A program made the translations under genes and the position numbers. DNA of 64,000 nt from the NCBI RefSeq assembly GCF_000010985.1, contig NC_013939.1:1951501-2015500 (forward strand), in the 5' to 3' direction. Below are positions 56,329 through 64,000 of the stretch, in pieces. How positions within the stretch are numbered: the first letter of the stretch is position 1; each line of letters begins with the position of its first letter. A model generated the notes under the pieces. The model was not told the origin of the DNA and ran no database searches. It saw only the letters and a program-made list of their open reading frames with translations. The DNA is from Deferribacter desulfuricans SSM1. GTDB taxonomy: Bacteria > Chrysiogenota > Deferribacteres > Deferribacterales > Deferribacteraceae.

Positions 56329-58620
56329 TTATATATGTTTTATTAAATCTACTTTCAAATAACTGCCTTCAAAAAATAGAGGTGCAGTTTCTTTAAAGTC
56401 TTTTGGTAGTGCAGCAGTTCCAGCTGGTATCTTCTTATCAATATTAACCCTAAACTTATATGAGTCTTTTCCAAATTTTACAGTTACATAATCATTTTCG
56501 TTCACATTTAATTTCTTAGCATCTTCTGGATTAATCTCTAACAATGGTTCACCATACACCTTGCTAAGATCATAAGATCTTCTCGTATAAGAACCACTAT
56601 GCAATCTTAAAAATGCAGGATAAAGCTCATATTCACCATCACCTTTAATACTAAATTCTGCACTAATACCATCTTTAATTCTATAAGGATATTTAACTAA
56701 ACCACCATTCCAATCAATCCCTTTATACAAAGGATTCTCTTCTTCTATCAAAGATCTAATTTCATTTACATCATCTTTTACAGAAAAACCAAATTTGTTC
56801 ATAAGGTCTACTAGAACCTTTCTATCAGAGAACACACCTTTATCTACAGCTTTGTTGAGCTGTTGTACTCTACCTTCAAAATTAGTAAATGAGCCATCTT
56901 TCTCAGCAAATGTTGCTACAGGGATATACACATTTCCTAACTCAGCAGTTTCACTGAAAAATGGATCAGTCACAGCTACAAGCTCTAAGTCATTTAAAAG
57001 ATTTATTATATCAAAATATTCAGGTTTTACTGCTAAATTCTCTCCAAATATCAGCAATGCTTTTATTTTATCACCTTCAATACCTTCTCTAAGGTCAAAG
57101 CTTTTTTCTGTCTCTACTAATCCAGGTTTGAGTCCATTGACACATCCCATATCTACTATACCTTGGGAATTGTTCTTTGCTTTGGCAGGTACTAATTTTA
57201 CTTTTTCAACTTTTTCTGAAATCTGTTTTGCTATTTCCACATCTTTCAAATTATATGGATTAAACACGAATACTGGCTTCTCGCTATTCTTAAACTTATC
57301 TGCTAATTCGCTATATTCATTATTTTCACCATCTAAAGCTTTTAAAAGCTTCTCTGCTTCTTTGTATAATTCAGTTGGTTTATAAACATAAAATTCTGAT
57401 GCCACTCTTTTAAGTGGTGTTAGATTTGGATAAAATACATATAGATCTGAGTCTTCTCTCCTACCTGCAACCCTTACAGAATAGCCTAAAACAGGATTTG
57501 ACTCAGTTATATCAATATTGAATACTATTAATGTATCACTAGACTCTACATCTGCGTAGTTTCCATCAGGTAAAACATCAGCTGTTTCCAATGAATAAAC
57601 ATTATTGGTTTTAATTATATCTCTAGCAAATTTTTGTGCTAAAAAGGCCTCTTCATTGGTTAATCTTGGAGAAACTAGTACAGCTACACTATCACTTCCA
57701 TATTTTTCAACAACAGATTTTAGCTTGTCAGAAATTATATTTATTGCTCCATCATAATCTACATCTTTAAATTCCCCTGATTCCTTCACTTTTGGAGCTA
57801 CTGGTCTCTCTGTAGAATTAATAAGTTCATAACCAAACCTACCTTTAGCACAAAGCAAACCTTTATTTATACCTTTATCAACATCTTCTTTAATTCTATA
57901 AACTTCATTATCTTCATAATCCACGATAACAGTACATCCACATGAACAGTATCCACAAATTGTTTCTGTATGCTCAAGATGCCATGGTCTGTTTTTAAAT
58001 AAATAAACTCTATTGTTGAGAGAACCTACTGGGCAAACACTCATACACTGGCCGCAGTATTCACAGTTCCATGGCTGGTCAAAAGCTGTACCTATATATG
58101 TTTCCACACCTCTATTAATAAAGGATATAGCTTCAACATTTACAATTTCATCACAAATCCTTACACATTTACCACAGAGAACACACCTGTCTATATCCCT
58201 TTCAATAAAAGGGTTTGTATGATCAACTGGATTATTATTAGGTTTTTCATCGAACCTTACTTTTGTTACACCAAACTCATAAGTTAAATCTTGGAGTAAA
58301 CATTCACCACCTTTATCACAAACAGGACAATCTAGTGGGTGATTTATTAACAATAATTCTATTAGCGTCTTTCTTATATTTTGAAGCTTTTCAGTATTTG
58401 TTATAACTTCCATATTATCAGCAACAGGTGTGGTACAAGCTGTCATAAGCTTTGGACTACCTTTAACTTCAACAAGACATACACGACATGCACCAAAAGG
58501 GTTTAGATTTTTGTGATGGCACATGATTGGTATGTGCACACCTGCTTTTTCAGCTGCTTCTAAAATTGTTGTTCCTGGCTCTACTTTAACTTCTACTCCG
58601 TCTATTTTAACGGTCAACAT
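56329..58620 (-). CDS. nuoG: NADH dehydrogenase subunit G
   Basis: A 763-residue subunit with the longest cluster chain. [2Fe-2S] ligands are Cys34, 45, 48 and 62. N5 has His94 with Cys98, 101 and 107. Two ferredoxin-type clusters use Cys146-156 and Cys186-196. The extra N7 cluster is also present (Cys222, 225, 229 and 257), as in E. coli and Thermus. A molybdopterin-oxidoreductase-like domain without expected cofactor use fills the C-terminal two thirds. Its length is in the usual range. Confidence 0.96.
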   Translation of the reverse strand: MLTVKIDGVEVKVEPGTTILEAAEKAGVHIPIMCHHKNLNPFGACRVCLVEVKGSPKLMTACTTPVADNMEVITNTEKLQNIRKTLIELLLINHPLDCPVCDKGGECLLQDLTYEFGVTKVRFDEKPNNNPVDHTNPFIERDIDRCVLCGKCVRICDEIVNVEAISFINRGVETYIGTAFDQPWNCEYCGQCMSVCPVGSLNNRVYLFKNRPWHLEHTETICGYCSCGCTVIVDYEDNEVYRIKEDVDKGINKGLLCAKGRFGYELINSTERPVAPKVKESGEFKDVDYDGAINIISDKLKSVVEKYGSDSVAVLVSPRLTNEEAFLAQKFARDIIKTNNVYSLETADVLPDGNYADVESSDTLIVFNIDITESNPVLGYSVRVAGRREDSDLYVFYPNLTPLKRVASEFYVYKPTELYKEAEKLLKALDGENNEYSELADKFKNSEKPVFVFNPYNLKDVEIAKQISEKVEKVKLVPAKAKNNSQGIVDMGCVNGLKPGLVETEKSFDLREGIEGDKIKALLIFGENLAVKPEYFDIINLLNDLELVAVTDPFFSETAELGNVYIPVATFAEKDGSFTNFEGRVQQLNKAVDKGVFSDRKVLVDLMNKFGFSVKDDVNEIRSLIEEENPLYKGIDWNGGLVKYPYRIKDGISAEFSIKGDGEYELYPAFLRLHSGSYTRRSYDLSKVYGEPLLEINPEDAKKLNVNENDYVTVKFGKDSYKFRVNIDKKIPAGTAALPKDFKETAPLFFEGSYLKVDLIKHI

Positions 58621-58635
58621 ATCTCAACCTCACTA

Positions 58636-60426
58636 TTAGTCTATAGCGTTAAATGGACAATTTACTATACATTCACGACATTTCACACATTTACTTTTAT
58701 CTATATAAGCAGGTTTACCTTTTTCCCAGCTTATTGCACCTACTGGACAAACTTTAAAACATATACCACACTTTTTACATCTATCCTCATCCACAACAAA
58801 CTCTATCAGCTCAGGACATTCTCTTGCCGGGCACTTTCTATCTTTTATATGAGCTTCATATTCATGTCTAAAATATTTAATAGTTGTAAGAACTGGGTTT
58901 GGTGCCGTTTGTCCCAAACCGCAGAGAGATGCAGTTTTAATATCCATTGCCAATGATTCTAGCAGTTCAATATCACCTTCCCTACCTTCACCAGCGCAAA
59001 TTCTTTCTAAAATATCAAGCATTGTTTTTGTACCAATTCTACAAGGGATACATTTTCCACAGGACTCACGCTGAGTAAATGTCAAGAAGAACTTAGCAAC
59101 ATTAACCATACAGTTTGTTTCATCCATTACAACCACACCACCAGAACCCATCATGGCTCCAGCAGCAATCAATGAGTCATAATCTATAGGCGTATCAAGT
59201 AGACTCTCTGGAAGACAACCACCAGATGGCCCACCAAGCTGAACTGCTTTTATTTTCCTTTTTTTAGGGATACCTCCACCAACATCAAAAACAAGCTGCC
59301 TTACAGTAACCCCCATTGGAACTTCTATAAGACCTGTACTTTTAACCTTACCACTTAAAGCAAAGATTTTTGTACCTTTTGACTTCTCAGTACCTATGGA
59401 TGCATACCAATCAGCACCATTATTTATTATCAATGGTAAATTAGCAAAAGTTTCCACATTATTCACATTTGAAGGTTTACCCCAAAGCCCCTTAACAGCT
59501 GGAAATGGAGGCCTTGGCCTTGGCATTCCTCTTTCACCTTCAATAGATGCTATCAGTGCAGTCTCTTCACCACAAACAAAAGCACCGGCACCCTCTTTAA
59601 GGTGAAGGTGAAATTCAAAATCTGTACCCAGTATATTTTTACCCAAGAAACCTCTTTCTTCTGCAATTTTTAGAGCTTTTTTAACCCTTTTTATTGCAAG
59701 AGGATACTCAGCACGGCAGTAAATATACCCTTCTTTACAACCTATGGCATAAGCTGCAATCAGCATCCCTTCAATTACTACGTGTGGGTTACCCTCAATA
59801 ATACTTCTATCCATGAAGGCACCAGGGTCACCCTCGTCTGCATTACATATAAGATATTTCAAGTCCCCTTTTGATGCTCTACAAAATGTCCATTTTAAAC
59901 CAGTTGGGAAACCACCGCCCCCTCTACCTCTTAATCCTGACTTTTTAACTTCTTCAATAACTTCTTCAGGTGTCATCTCTTTTAAAACTTTTTTGATTGC
60001 CTCATAACCACCATGAGCTATATAATCATCTATATCTTCAGGATCCACTTTCCCACAATCTGCTAATACATAACGTTTTTGCAGTTTATAAAAATCGTAA
60101 TAATCTTTTTTAGCTGCCCACTTTTTAACAACTTCACCTTTTAAAATATGCTCTTCAACAATAGTAGGAACTATTTCTGGTGTAACATGCTCATAAGTAA
60201 CTTCTTCTTGCCCTGGGATGTGTATGTCAACTAAAACGTCCCTTGCACACAATCCTCTACATCCAGTTGCTTTAACCTTACAATTTCTCTCTTTAACTTC
60301 CCCAATAAGACCATGTTTTTTAAACTCTTCTTCAAATGCTGCCATAACCTCAGCACCACCTGAGGCCACGCCAGCTGTACCCATACAAACATGAACTTCT
60401 ATTCTATCAAGATTTTGAGCACTCAT
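58636..60426 (-). CDS. nuoF: NADH dehydrogenase subunit F, long HndC/HydB type
   Basis: A 596-residue NADH-oxidising subunit, longer than ordinary NuoF (about 430). An N-terminal thioredoxin-like domain (1-100) has Cys14, 49, 56 and 60 (CMGTAG, GCRGLC). The FMN/NADH domain has RGRGGGGFPTGLKW and CNADEGDPGAFMDR, then the N3 cluster SCGKCIPCR with a distant Cys in ASLCGLGQT. Two extra C-terminal [4Fe-4S] motifs follow (Cys550-560 and Cys580-590). This layout is that of flavin subunits in bifurcating or NADP-reducing hydrogenases, yet the gene sits in a canonical 14-gene operon. Confidence 0.95.
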   Translation of the reverse strand: MSAQNLDRIEVHVCMGTAGVASGGAEVMAAFEEEFKKHGLIGEVKERNCKVKATGCRGLCARDVLVDIHIPGQEEVTYEHVTPEIVPTIVEEHILKGEVVKKWAAKKDYYDFYKLQKRYVLADCGKVDPEDIDDYIAHGGYEAIKKVLKEMTPEEVIEEVKKSGLRGRGGGGFPTGLKWTFCRASKGDLKYLICNADEGDPGAFMDRSIIEGNPHVVIEGMLIAAYAIGCKEGYIYCRAEYPLAIKRVKKALKIAEERGFLGKNILGTDFEFHLHLKEGAGAFVCGEETALIASIEGERGMPRPRPPFPAVKGLWGKPSNVNNVETFANLPLIINNGADWYASIGTEKSKGTKIFALSGKVKSTGLIEVPMGVTVRQLVFDVGGGIPKKRKIKAVQLGGPSGGCLPESLLDTPIDYDSLIAAGAMMGSGGVVVMDETNCMVNVAKFFLTFTQRESCGKCIPCRIGTKTMLDILERICAGEGREGDIELLESLAMDIKTASLCGLGQTAPNPVLTTIKYFRHEYEAHIKDRKCPARECPELIEFVVDEDRCKKCGICFKVCPVGAISWEKGKPAYIDKSKCVKCRECIVNCPFNAID

Positions 60427-60435
60427 ATCCTACCC

Positions 60436-60951
60436 CTAATCATCTTTTTTAGCGTATTCCCTAAAAATCTCTCTGGCCTTTTCAGGGGTTAAATTACCAT
60501 AAGTTTTATCATTTATCATAATAACAGGTGCCATACCACAAGCACCAATACAAGAAACCTCTTCTAATGTAAATTTAAGGTCGCTTGATGTTTCACCATT
60601 TTTTATACCAAACTCTTCTGTCACAACTTCTGAAATACGACCAGAACCTTTTACGTGACAAGCTGTACCCCTGCACACTCTGATTACATACTTTCCTCTA
60701 GGTGTTGTATAAAATTGAGCATAAAATGTAATTACTCCATAGATAGTATGCGGTGACATATTGAGATTTTCTGCAATCCTATCTACCATCTCTTTTGAGA
60801 GGTAGCCATAATGCTCCTGTACTTTTTGAAGCACGGGGATAGTAGCCCCTTTTCTCCCTTTGTACTCAGCACATATTTCATCGATTGCACTTAAATCTAA
60901 TTCCTCTTTTACTTCTTCTTGTTCTTTTTTTTCTACTATATTCTCAGCCAT
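60436..60951 (-). CDS. nuoE: NADH dehydrogenase subunit E
   Basis: A 171-residue thioredoxin-like [2Fe-2S] protein (cluster N1a) in the NADH module. Ligands lie in CRGTAC and CIGAC, the standard four Cys. The helical N-terminal region has IPVLQKVQEHYGYLSKEMVD and IYGVITFYAQF. A Glu/Lys-rich N-terminal extension of about 20 residues is present. It lies between nuoD and nuoF with 9-base gaps. Confidence 0.96.
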   Translation of the reverse strand: MAENIVEKKEQEEVKEELDLSAIDEICAEYKGRKGATIPVLQKVQEHYGYLSKEMVDRIAENLNMSPHTIYGVITFYAQFYTTPRGKYVIRVCRGTACHVKGSGRISEVVTEEFGIKNGETSSDLKFTLEEVSCIGACGMAPVIMINDKTYGNLTPEKAREIFREYAKKDD

Positions 60952-60960
60952 AGGCTTCCC

Positions 60961-62163
60961 CTATCTATCTATTTCGCCAAGGACTATATCTATACTACCT
61001 ATAATACCAACTAAGTCAGCAATCATATACCCTTTAGACATTGCTGGTAATGCCCCTAAATTCACAAATGATGCAGCTCTAATCTTCAATCTATAAGGTT
61101 TCTCTTTACCATCACTTACTATATAAAAGCCAAGCTCACCTTTTGGCGCTTCAACACAAGCGTATGTTTCACCTTTTGGTGTTTTAAAACCTTTTGAAAT
61201 GAGATAAAATCTTCTAATAAGAGCTTCCATCTTTTCGTATACTTCTTCATGTGATGGAAAACCGATTCTTGGATCATCAGTCATTACTGGACCTTCAGGA
61301 ATCTGCTCTAAGGCCTGCTCCAATATCTTTCTTGATTCTCTCATCTCCTTCATACGAACCTGGTATCTTGAATAGATATCACACCCATCAAAACATGCCA
61401 CTTCAAAATCAAATCTATCATAGATTGAATAAGGTTCAGCCTTTCTCAAATCAAAAGGTATACCAGAACCTCTCATAATTGGGCCACTTACACCATAATC
61501 TTGAGCATCCTCTGGAGACAAATAACCAACACCTTTGGTACGCTTTAACCATATCCTGTTCTTAGTCAACAACCTTTCATATGTATCTACACGTTCTTCA
61601 AATATTTCAATGAACTCTCTTAACCTATCAAAGAATTCAGGTGGAACATCGTCTCTAATACCACCTATTCTAATCCAGGAACTAGTCATCCTTTGACCAG
61701 TAGCTATTTCAAACATATCCAAAATCATTTCCCTCTCTCTAAATGCATAGAGGAAAACAGTCATAGCACCAATATCTAAAGCGTGTGTTGCAATCCAAAC
61801 CAAGTGGCTTGCAAGCCTTGCTAATTCAGCAAATATAACCCTTAGATATTCAGCTCTTTCTGGTATTTTCACATCAAAAAACTTCTCAACAGCTAAACAA
61901 TAAGCGAGGTTGTTTGATAAAGGTGAAAGATAATCCAACCTGTCTGTCAAAGGGATAAACTGATGGTATGTCCTGTTTTCAGCAAGTTTTTCAACTCCTC
62001 TATGAAGGAAACCAATATCGGGTCTAACATCTACAATTGTTTCACCATCTAAGTCAACAACTAACCTCAAAACACCATGTGTACTGGGGTGCTGAGGCCC
62101 CATGTTAACTGTTATAACTTCGCCTAAATAGTCTTTATTATCCTTAACTCTAACATTCTCCAT
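60961..62163 (-). CDS. nuoD: NADH dehydrogenase subunit D
   Basis: A 400-residue quinone-site subunit related to hydrogenase large subunits. It has NMGPQHPSTHGVLRLVVDLDG (the quinone-binding His), DIGFLHRGVEKLAE, LDYLSPLSNNLAY, IRIGGIRDDVP and the C-terminal DLVGIIGSIDIVLGEIDR. The hydrogenase nickel cysteines are absent, as usual. The ATG was chosen over a TTG two codons upstream. It is separate from nuoC, not fused. Confidence 0.97.
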   Translation of the reverse strand: MENVRVKDNKDYLGEVITVNMGPQHPSTHGVLRLVVDLDGETIVDVRPDIGFLHRGVEKLAENRTYHQFIPLTDRLDYLSPLSNNLAYCLAVEKFFDVKIPERAEYLRVIFAELARLASHLVWIATHALDIGAMTVFLYAFREREMILDMFEIATGQRMTSSWIRIGGIRDDVPPEFFDRLREFIEIFEERVDTYERLLTKNRIWLKRTKGVGYLSPEDAQDYGVSGPIMRGSGIPFDLRKAEPYSIYDRFDFEVACFDGCDIYSRYQVRMKEMRESRKILEQALEQIPEGPVMTDDPRIGFPSHEEVYEKMEALIRRFYLISKGFKTPKGETYACVEAPKGELGFYIVSDGKEKPYRLKIRAASFVNLGALPAMSKGYMIADLVGIIGSIDIVLGEIDR

Positions 62164-62172
62164 AACCAACCC

Positions 62173-62667
62173 CTATTTTGTAAACCTTATACCTAAATTC
62201 TGCTCATCAGCCTTATTAAACCACTTACGCTCTTTCAACGGAAAATCTTTTCTGAGAGGATGGCCCTCAAAGAAATCAGGAAGCAATATTCTTCTTAAAT
62301 CAGGATGACCTTCAAAAACTACACCAACAAGGTCATACTGCTCCCTCTCCATAAAGTTGGCACCTTTCCATATATCTGTAACTGTCTCAATCTTTTCATC
62401 AGGAATCATAACTTTAACAAAAACCCTTATATTATTTTCTATAGAATATATGTTATAAACAACATCGAACTTCATATCTCTATTTGGCCAGTGTGTTGCA
62501 ACCACATCAACAATATATTTAAATGAAAATTTTTCTTTCATTTCACGGAGAACATCCTTGAAAATCGACTTGTCCACTGTCAAGAAGTTGCATTTAAACT
62601 CTACCTTACCTGAAACTTTGCCTGGATACTTTTCTGAAAAATATTTTACTATATCATCAAACACCAT
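62173..62667 (-). CDS. nuoC: NADH dehydrogenase subunit C
   Basis: A 164-residue peripheral-arm protein. The family signature is ERE-type: NFMEREQYDLVGVVFEGHPDLRRILLP, followed by GHPLRKDFPL. The ATG chosen follows GAGGTG; an ATG four codons earlier overlaps nuoB and covers that ribosome site. It ends 9 bases before nuoD. Confidence 0.95.
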   Translation of the reverse strand: MVFDDIVKYFSEKYPGKVSGKVEFKCNFLTVDKSIFKDVLREMKEKFSFKYIVDVVATHWPNRDMKFDVVYNIYSIENNIRVFVKVMIPDEKIETVTDIWKGANFMEREQYDLVGVVFEGHPDLRRILLPDFFEGHPLRKDFPLKERKWFNKADEQNLGIRFTK

Positions 62668-62675
62668 AATGCACC

Positions 62676-63152
62676 TCATTTCCTCAATATCTTATCATGC
62701 TTAATCTTCTCTTGAAGAGCAACTATCGCATCCAGTAAAGCCTCAGGTCTAGGAGGACATCCAGGAATATAAAAATCCACAGGAACAATCTCATCAACGC
62801 CTTGAACTGTTGAGTAAGTATTAAAAATACCTCCGCTTGTCGCACAACTCCCCATCGCTATAACCCATTTTGGCTCAGGCATCTGATCGTACACCTTCCT
62901 AACCACTGGAGCCATCTTCCTTGTAACGGTTCCAGCTACTATCATCAAATCAGCCTGTCTAGGTGTAGCTCTAAAAATAACACCAAGCCTATCAAGGTCA
63001 TACTTAGATGCACCGGCAGCCATCATTTCAATCGCACAACAAGCCAAACCGAATGTAACTGGCCATATAGATGATTTTCTAGCCCAATTAATTACTCCAT
63101 CAATTGTTGCTGTAATAATGTTGTCTGAAAACTTATGCTCGATTAAGCCCAT
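62676..63152 (-). CDS. nuoB: NADH dehydrogenase subunit B
   Basis: A 158-residue protein holding cluster N2, the direct electron donor to quinone. The tandem Cys pair is in [13 protein letters not shown] (Cys38, Cys39), with the other ligands in MGSCATSGG and [10 protein letters not shown]. The ATG follows AAAAGGAG at 7-base spacing; a TTG seven codons upstream was rejected. It overlaps nuoA by 10 bases. Confidence 0.97.
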   Translation of the reverse strand: MGLIEHKFSDNIITATIDGVINWARKSSIWPVTFGLACCAIEMMAAGASKYDLDRLGVIFRATPRQADLMIVAGTVTRKMAPVVRKVYDQMPEPKWVIAMGSCATSGGIFNTYSTVQGVDEIVPVDFYIPGCPPRPEALLDAIVALQEKIKHDKILRK

Positions 63153-63496
63153 TCTAACGCTCCTTTTCTCCAAGCATAAAAATAACCAAACACTAGGATT
63201 ATTATGAATATTATCATTTCAACCAACCCAAACAGCCCAATCATATCAAACGCTACTGCCCACGGAAACAGAAAGACAGTTTCCACGTCAAATATCACAA
63301 ACAGCATAGCAATGATATAAAACTTTACACTATACCTCTTACGAGCGTCAGAAAACTCTGGCATACCACATTCATAAACGCTCAACTTAACCTTCTCAGG
63401 TTTCTTAGGTCTTACTAAAACACCAACTGTGATTGTAATAGCTCCTATTAGAGCTGAAATTATTAGCATTAATGCTATCGGTAAATAAGGACTCAT
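63143..63496 (-). CDS. nuoA: NADH dehydrogenase subunit A
   Basis: A 117-residue membrane subunit with three helices. The conserved loop [12 protein letters not shown]-like segment ([20 protein letters not shown]) and the helix [15 protein letters not shown] are both present. The ATG follows AGAGGTGGG; an upstream start at 63541 lies over the promoter and was dropped. It is the first gene of the operon. Confidence 0.96.
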   Translation of the reverse strand: MSPYLPIALMLIISALIGAITITVGVLVRPKKPEKVKLSVYECGMPEFSDARKRYSVKFYIIAMLFVIFDVETVFLFPWAVAFDMIGLFGLVEMIIFIIILVFGYFYAWRKGALEWA

Positions 63497-63513
63497 AACC
63501 CACCTCTGTATTT

Positions 63514-63528
63514 TGTATACAGTATGCA
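63514..63528. promoter_or_regulatory. Palindrome at the Nuo transcription start
   Basis: TGCATACTGTATACA (minus strand) is a 7-1-7 palindrome with one mismatch. It overlaps the expected transcription start, just after the -10, which is a common repressor position. No regulator can be named. Confidence 0.4.
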
Positions 63529-63531
63529 CTT

Positions 63532-63560
63532 TATCTAACACATCATTATAAAAGTGTCAA
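63532..63560 (-). promoter_or_regulatory. Promoter of the Nuo operon
   Basis: A perfect -35 TTGACA (63555-63560), a 17-base spacer and TAGATA (63532-63537) on the minus strand, about 36 bases before the nuoA ATG. It stands between the upstream stop and nuoA, so the Nuo transcript can start here. Confidence 0.75.
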
Positions 63561-63610
63561 CTATAAACATCGTTTTAATAAACATTCGTTAAATATTATG
63601 ATTATCTATA

Positions 63611-64000
63611 TCAGCTATTTGTATTTAGCGATCCCAAAAAAGCTTTCATATCTTCAGACATATCAATTTCAAATATTTTTTTCTCTTTAGTGAAAGGGCA
63701 ATCAAATGCAAGATAATACGCATGTAAAGCCTGCCTTTCAAATCTAATTTTATTACTCAATTTATTTCCATAAACCTTGTCACCTATTATTGGACAACCC
63801 AAATATGAACAATGCACTCTGATTTGATGAGTTCTGCCTGTGTATATTTTTACATCTGCCAAAAAAATATTATCATACCTTTTTAGAACAGTTATTTTAG
63901 TTTTAGCATATCTTCCGTTTTCAACAACAGCCATTTTTTTTCTATCTACTGGGTGTCTCCCAATACTGTTTTCAACCAAAATTTCATCCCATTTTGGATT
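63611..64000 (-). CDS. RluA-family pseudouridine synthase, C-terminal part
   Basis: About 130 C-terminal residues of a pseudouridine synthase that modifies rRNA or tRNA uridines; the N-terminus lies beyond the right edge. IYTGRTHQIRVHCSYLGCPIIGD is the highly conserved RluA motif III region, and ERQALHAYYLAF the last core segment. The catalytic Asp motif (HRLDxxTSG) is outside the window. It is on the same strand as nuo but separated by the Nuo promoter. Confidence 0.9.
   Translation of the reverse strand, partial: NPKWDEILVENSIGRHPVDRKKMAVVENGRYAKTKITVLKRYDNIFLADVKIYTGRTHQIRVHCSYLGCPIIGDKVYGNKLSNKIRFERQALHAYYLAFDCPFTKEKKIFEIDMSEDMKAFLGSLNTNS

Noticed and set aside
56795-57385. 196-codon open frame on the plus strand inside nuoG
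   Set aside because: It is antisense to a well-supported gene, is Ser/Phe-rich as expected from reverse-strand reading, and has no recognisable domain or ribosome site.

Overview
The window is a compact, AT-rich bacterial chromosome segment (roughly one third G+C by eye) with no rRNA, tRNA, CRISPR array or intact insertion sequence. Genes sit in long runs with overlapping stops and starts. The gene set (HspR-controlled chaperones, 14-gene complex I with a long HndC-type NuoF, GatCAB amidotransferase, BamD, RimO, beta-carbonic anhydrase, NikR) suggests an anaerobic or microaerophilic, possibly thermophilic diderm. It fits a Deferribacteres-like lineage, but that placement is recalled, not computed.

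Layout. (1) 1-4125, minus: heat-shock operon hsp20-dnaJ-hspR-clpB, with an HspR-type inverted repeat lying over its promoter; clpB runs off the left edge. (2) 4126-4549: the only long non-coding stretch, holding a MITE-like element with nested inverted repeats. (3) 4550-9983: a thiolase/OB-fold fusion lacking the usual nucleophilic cysteine, a Ppx/GppA phosphatase, a DUF445 membrane protein, a zinc alcohol dehydrogenase and a GGCT-fold protein. (4) 9995-12486: gatB, methylmalonyl-CoA epimerase, carbonic anhydrase. (5) 12569-16756: a three-rhodanese lipoprotein, a ZnuABC-type metal importer and divergent nikR. (6) 16814-30349, plus: TlpA-type lipoprotein, molybdopterin oxidoreductase, small membrane protein, cysteine desulfurase and ThiI; then glmU, glmS, ClC channel, PcrA-type helicase, gatC, gatA and a strong terminator. 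(7) 30462-40400, plus: small unknown protein, ribF, rimO, bamD, TPR protein, serS, RsmI-like methylase, glycerate kinase, YdcZ-type permease, Ste24-type protease, rseC, marC. (8) 48335-40397, minus: gpsA, ilvE, polA, diguanylate cyclase, hisD, PAS histidine kinase, nearly all overlapping; comFB is divergent. (9) 63560-48688, minus: a promoter followed by nuoA to nuoN in canonical order and a rubrerythrin-like gene, closed by a terminator. A partial RluA-type pseudouridine synthase lies at the right edge.

How it fits together. The cysteine desulfurase next to ThiI gives a sulfur-transfer route for tRNA 4-thiouridine; rhodanese, TlpA and molybdoenzyme genes nearby suggest a sulfur/redox theme. 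NikR divergent to a Znu-type importer suggests nickel- or zinc-linked control. The Nuo operon encodes a full proton-pumping NADH dehydrogenase. Most of the window is housekeeping. The least ordinary items are the Cys-less thiolase/OB fusion, the structured element at 4171-4424, the unusual NuoF, the shortened polymerase I and the HspR operator arrangement. I did not find a clearly new defence or mobile system.
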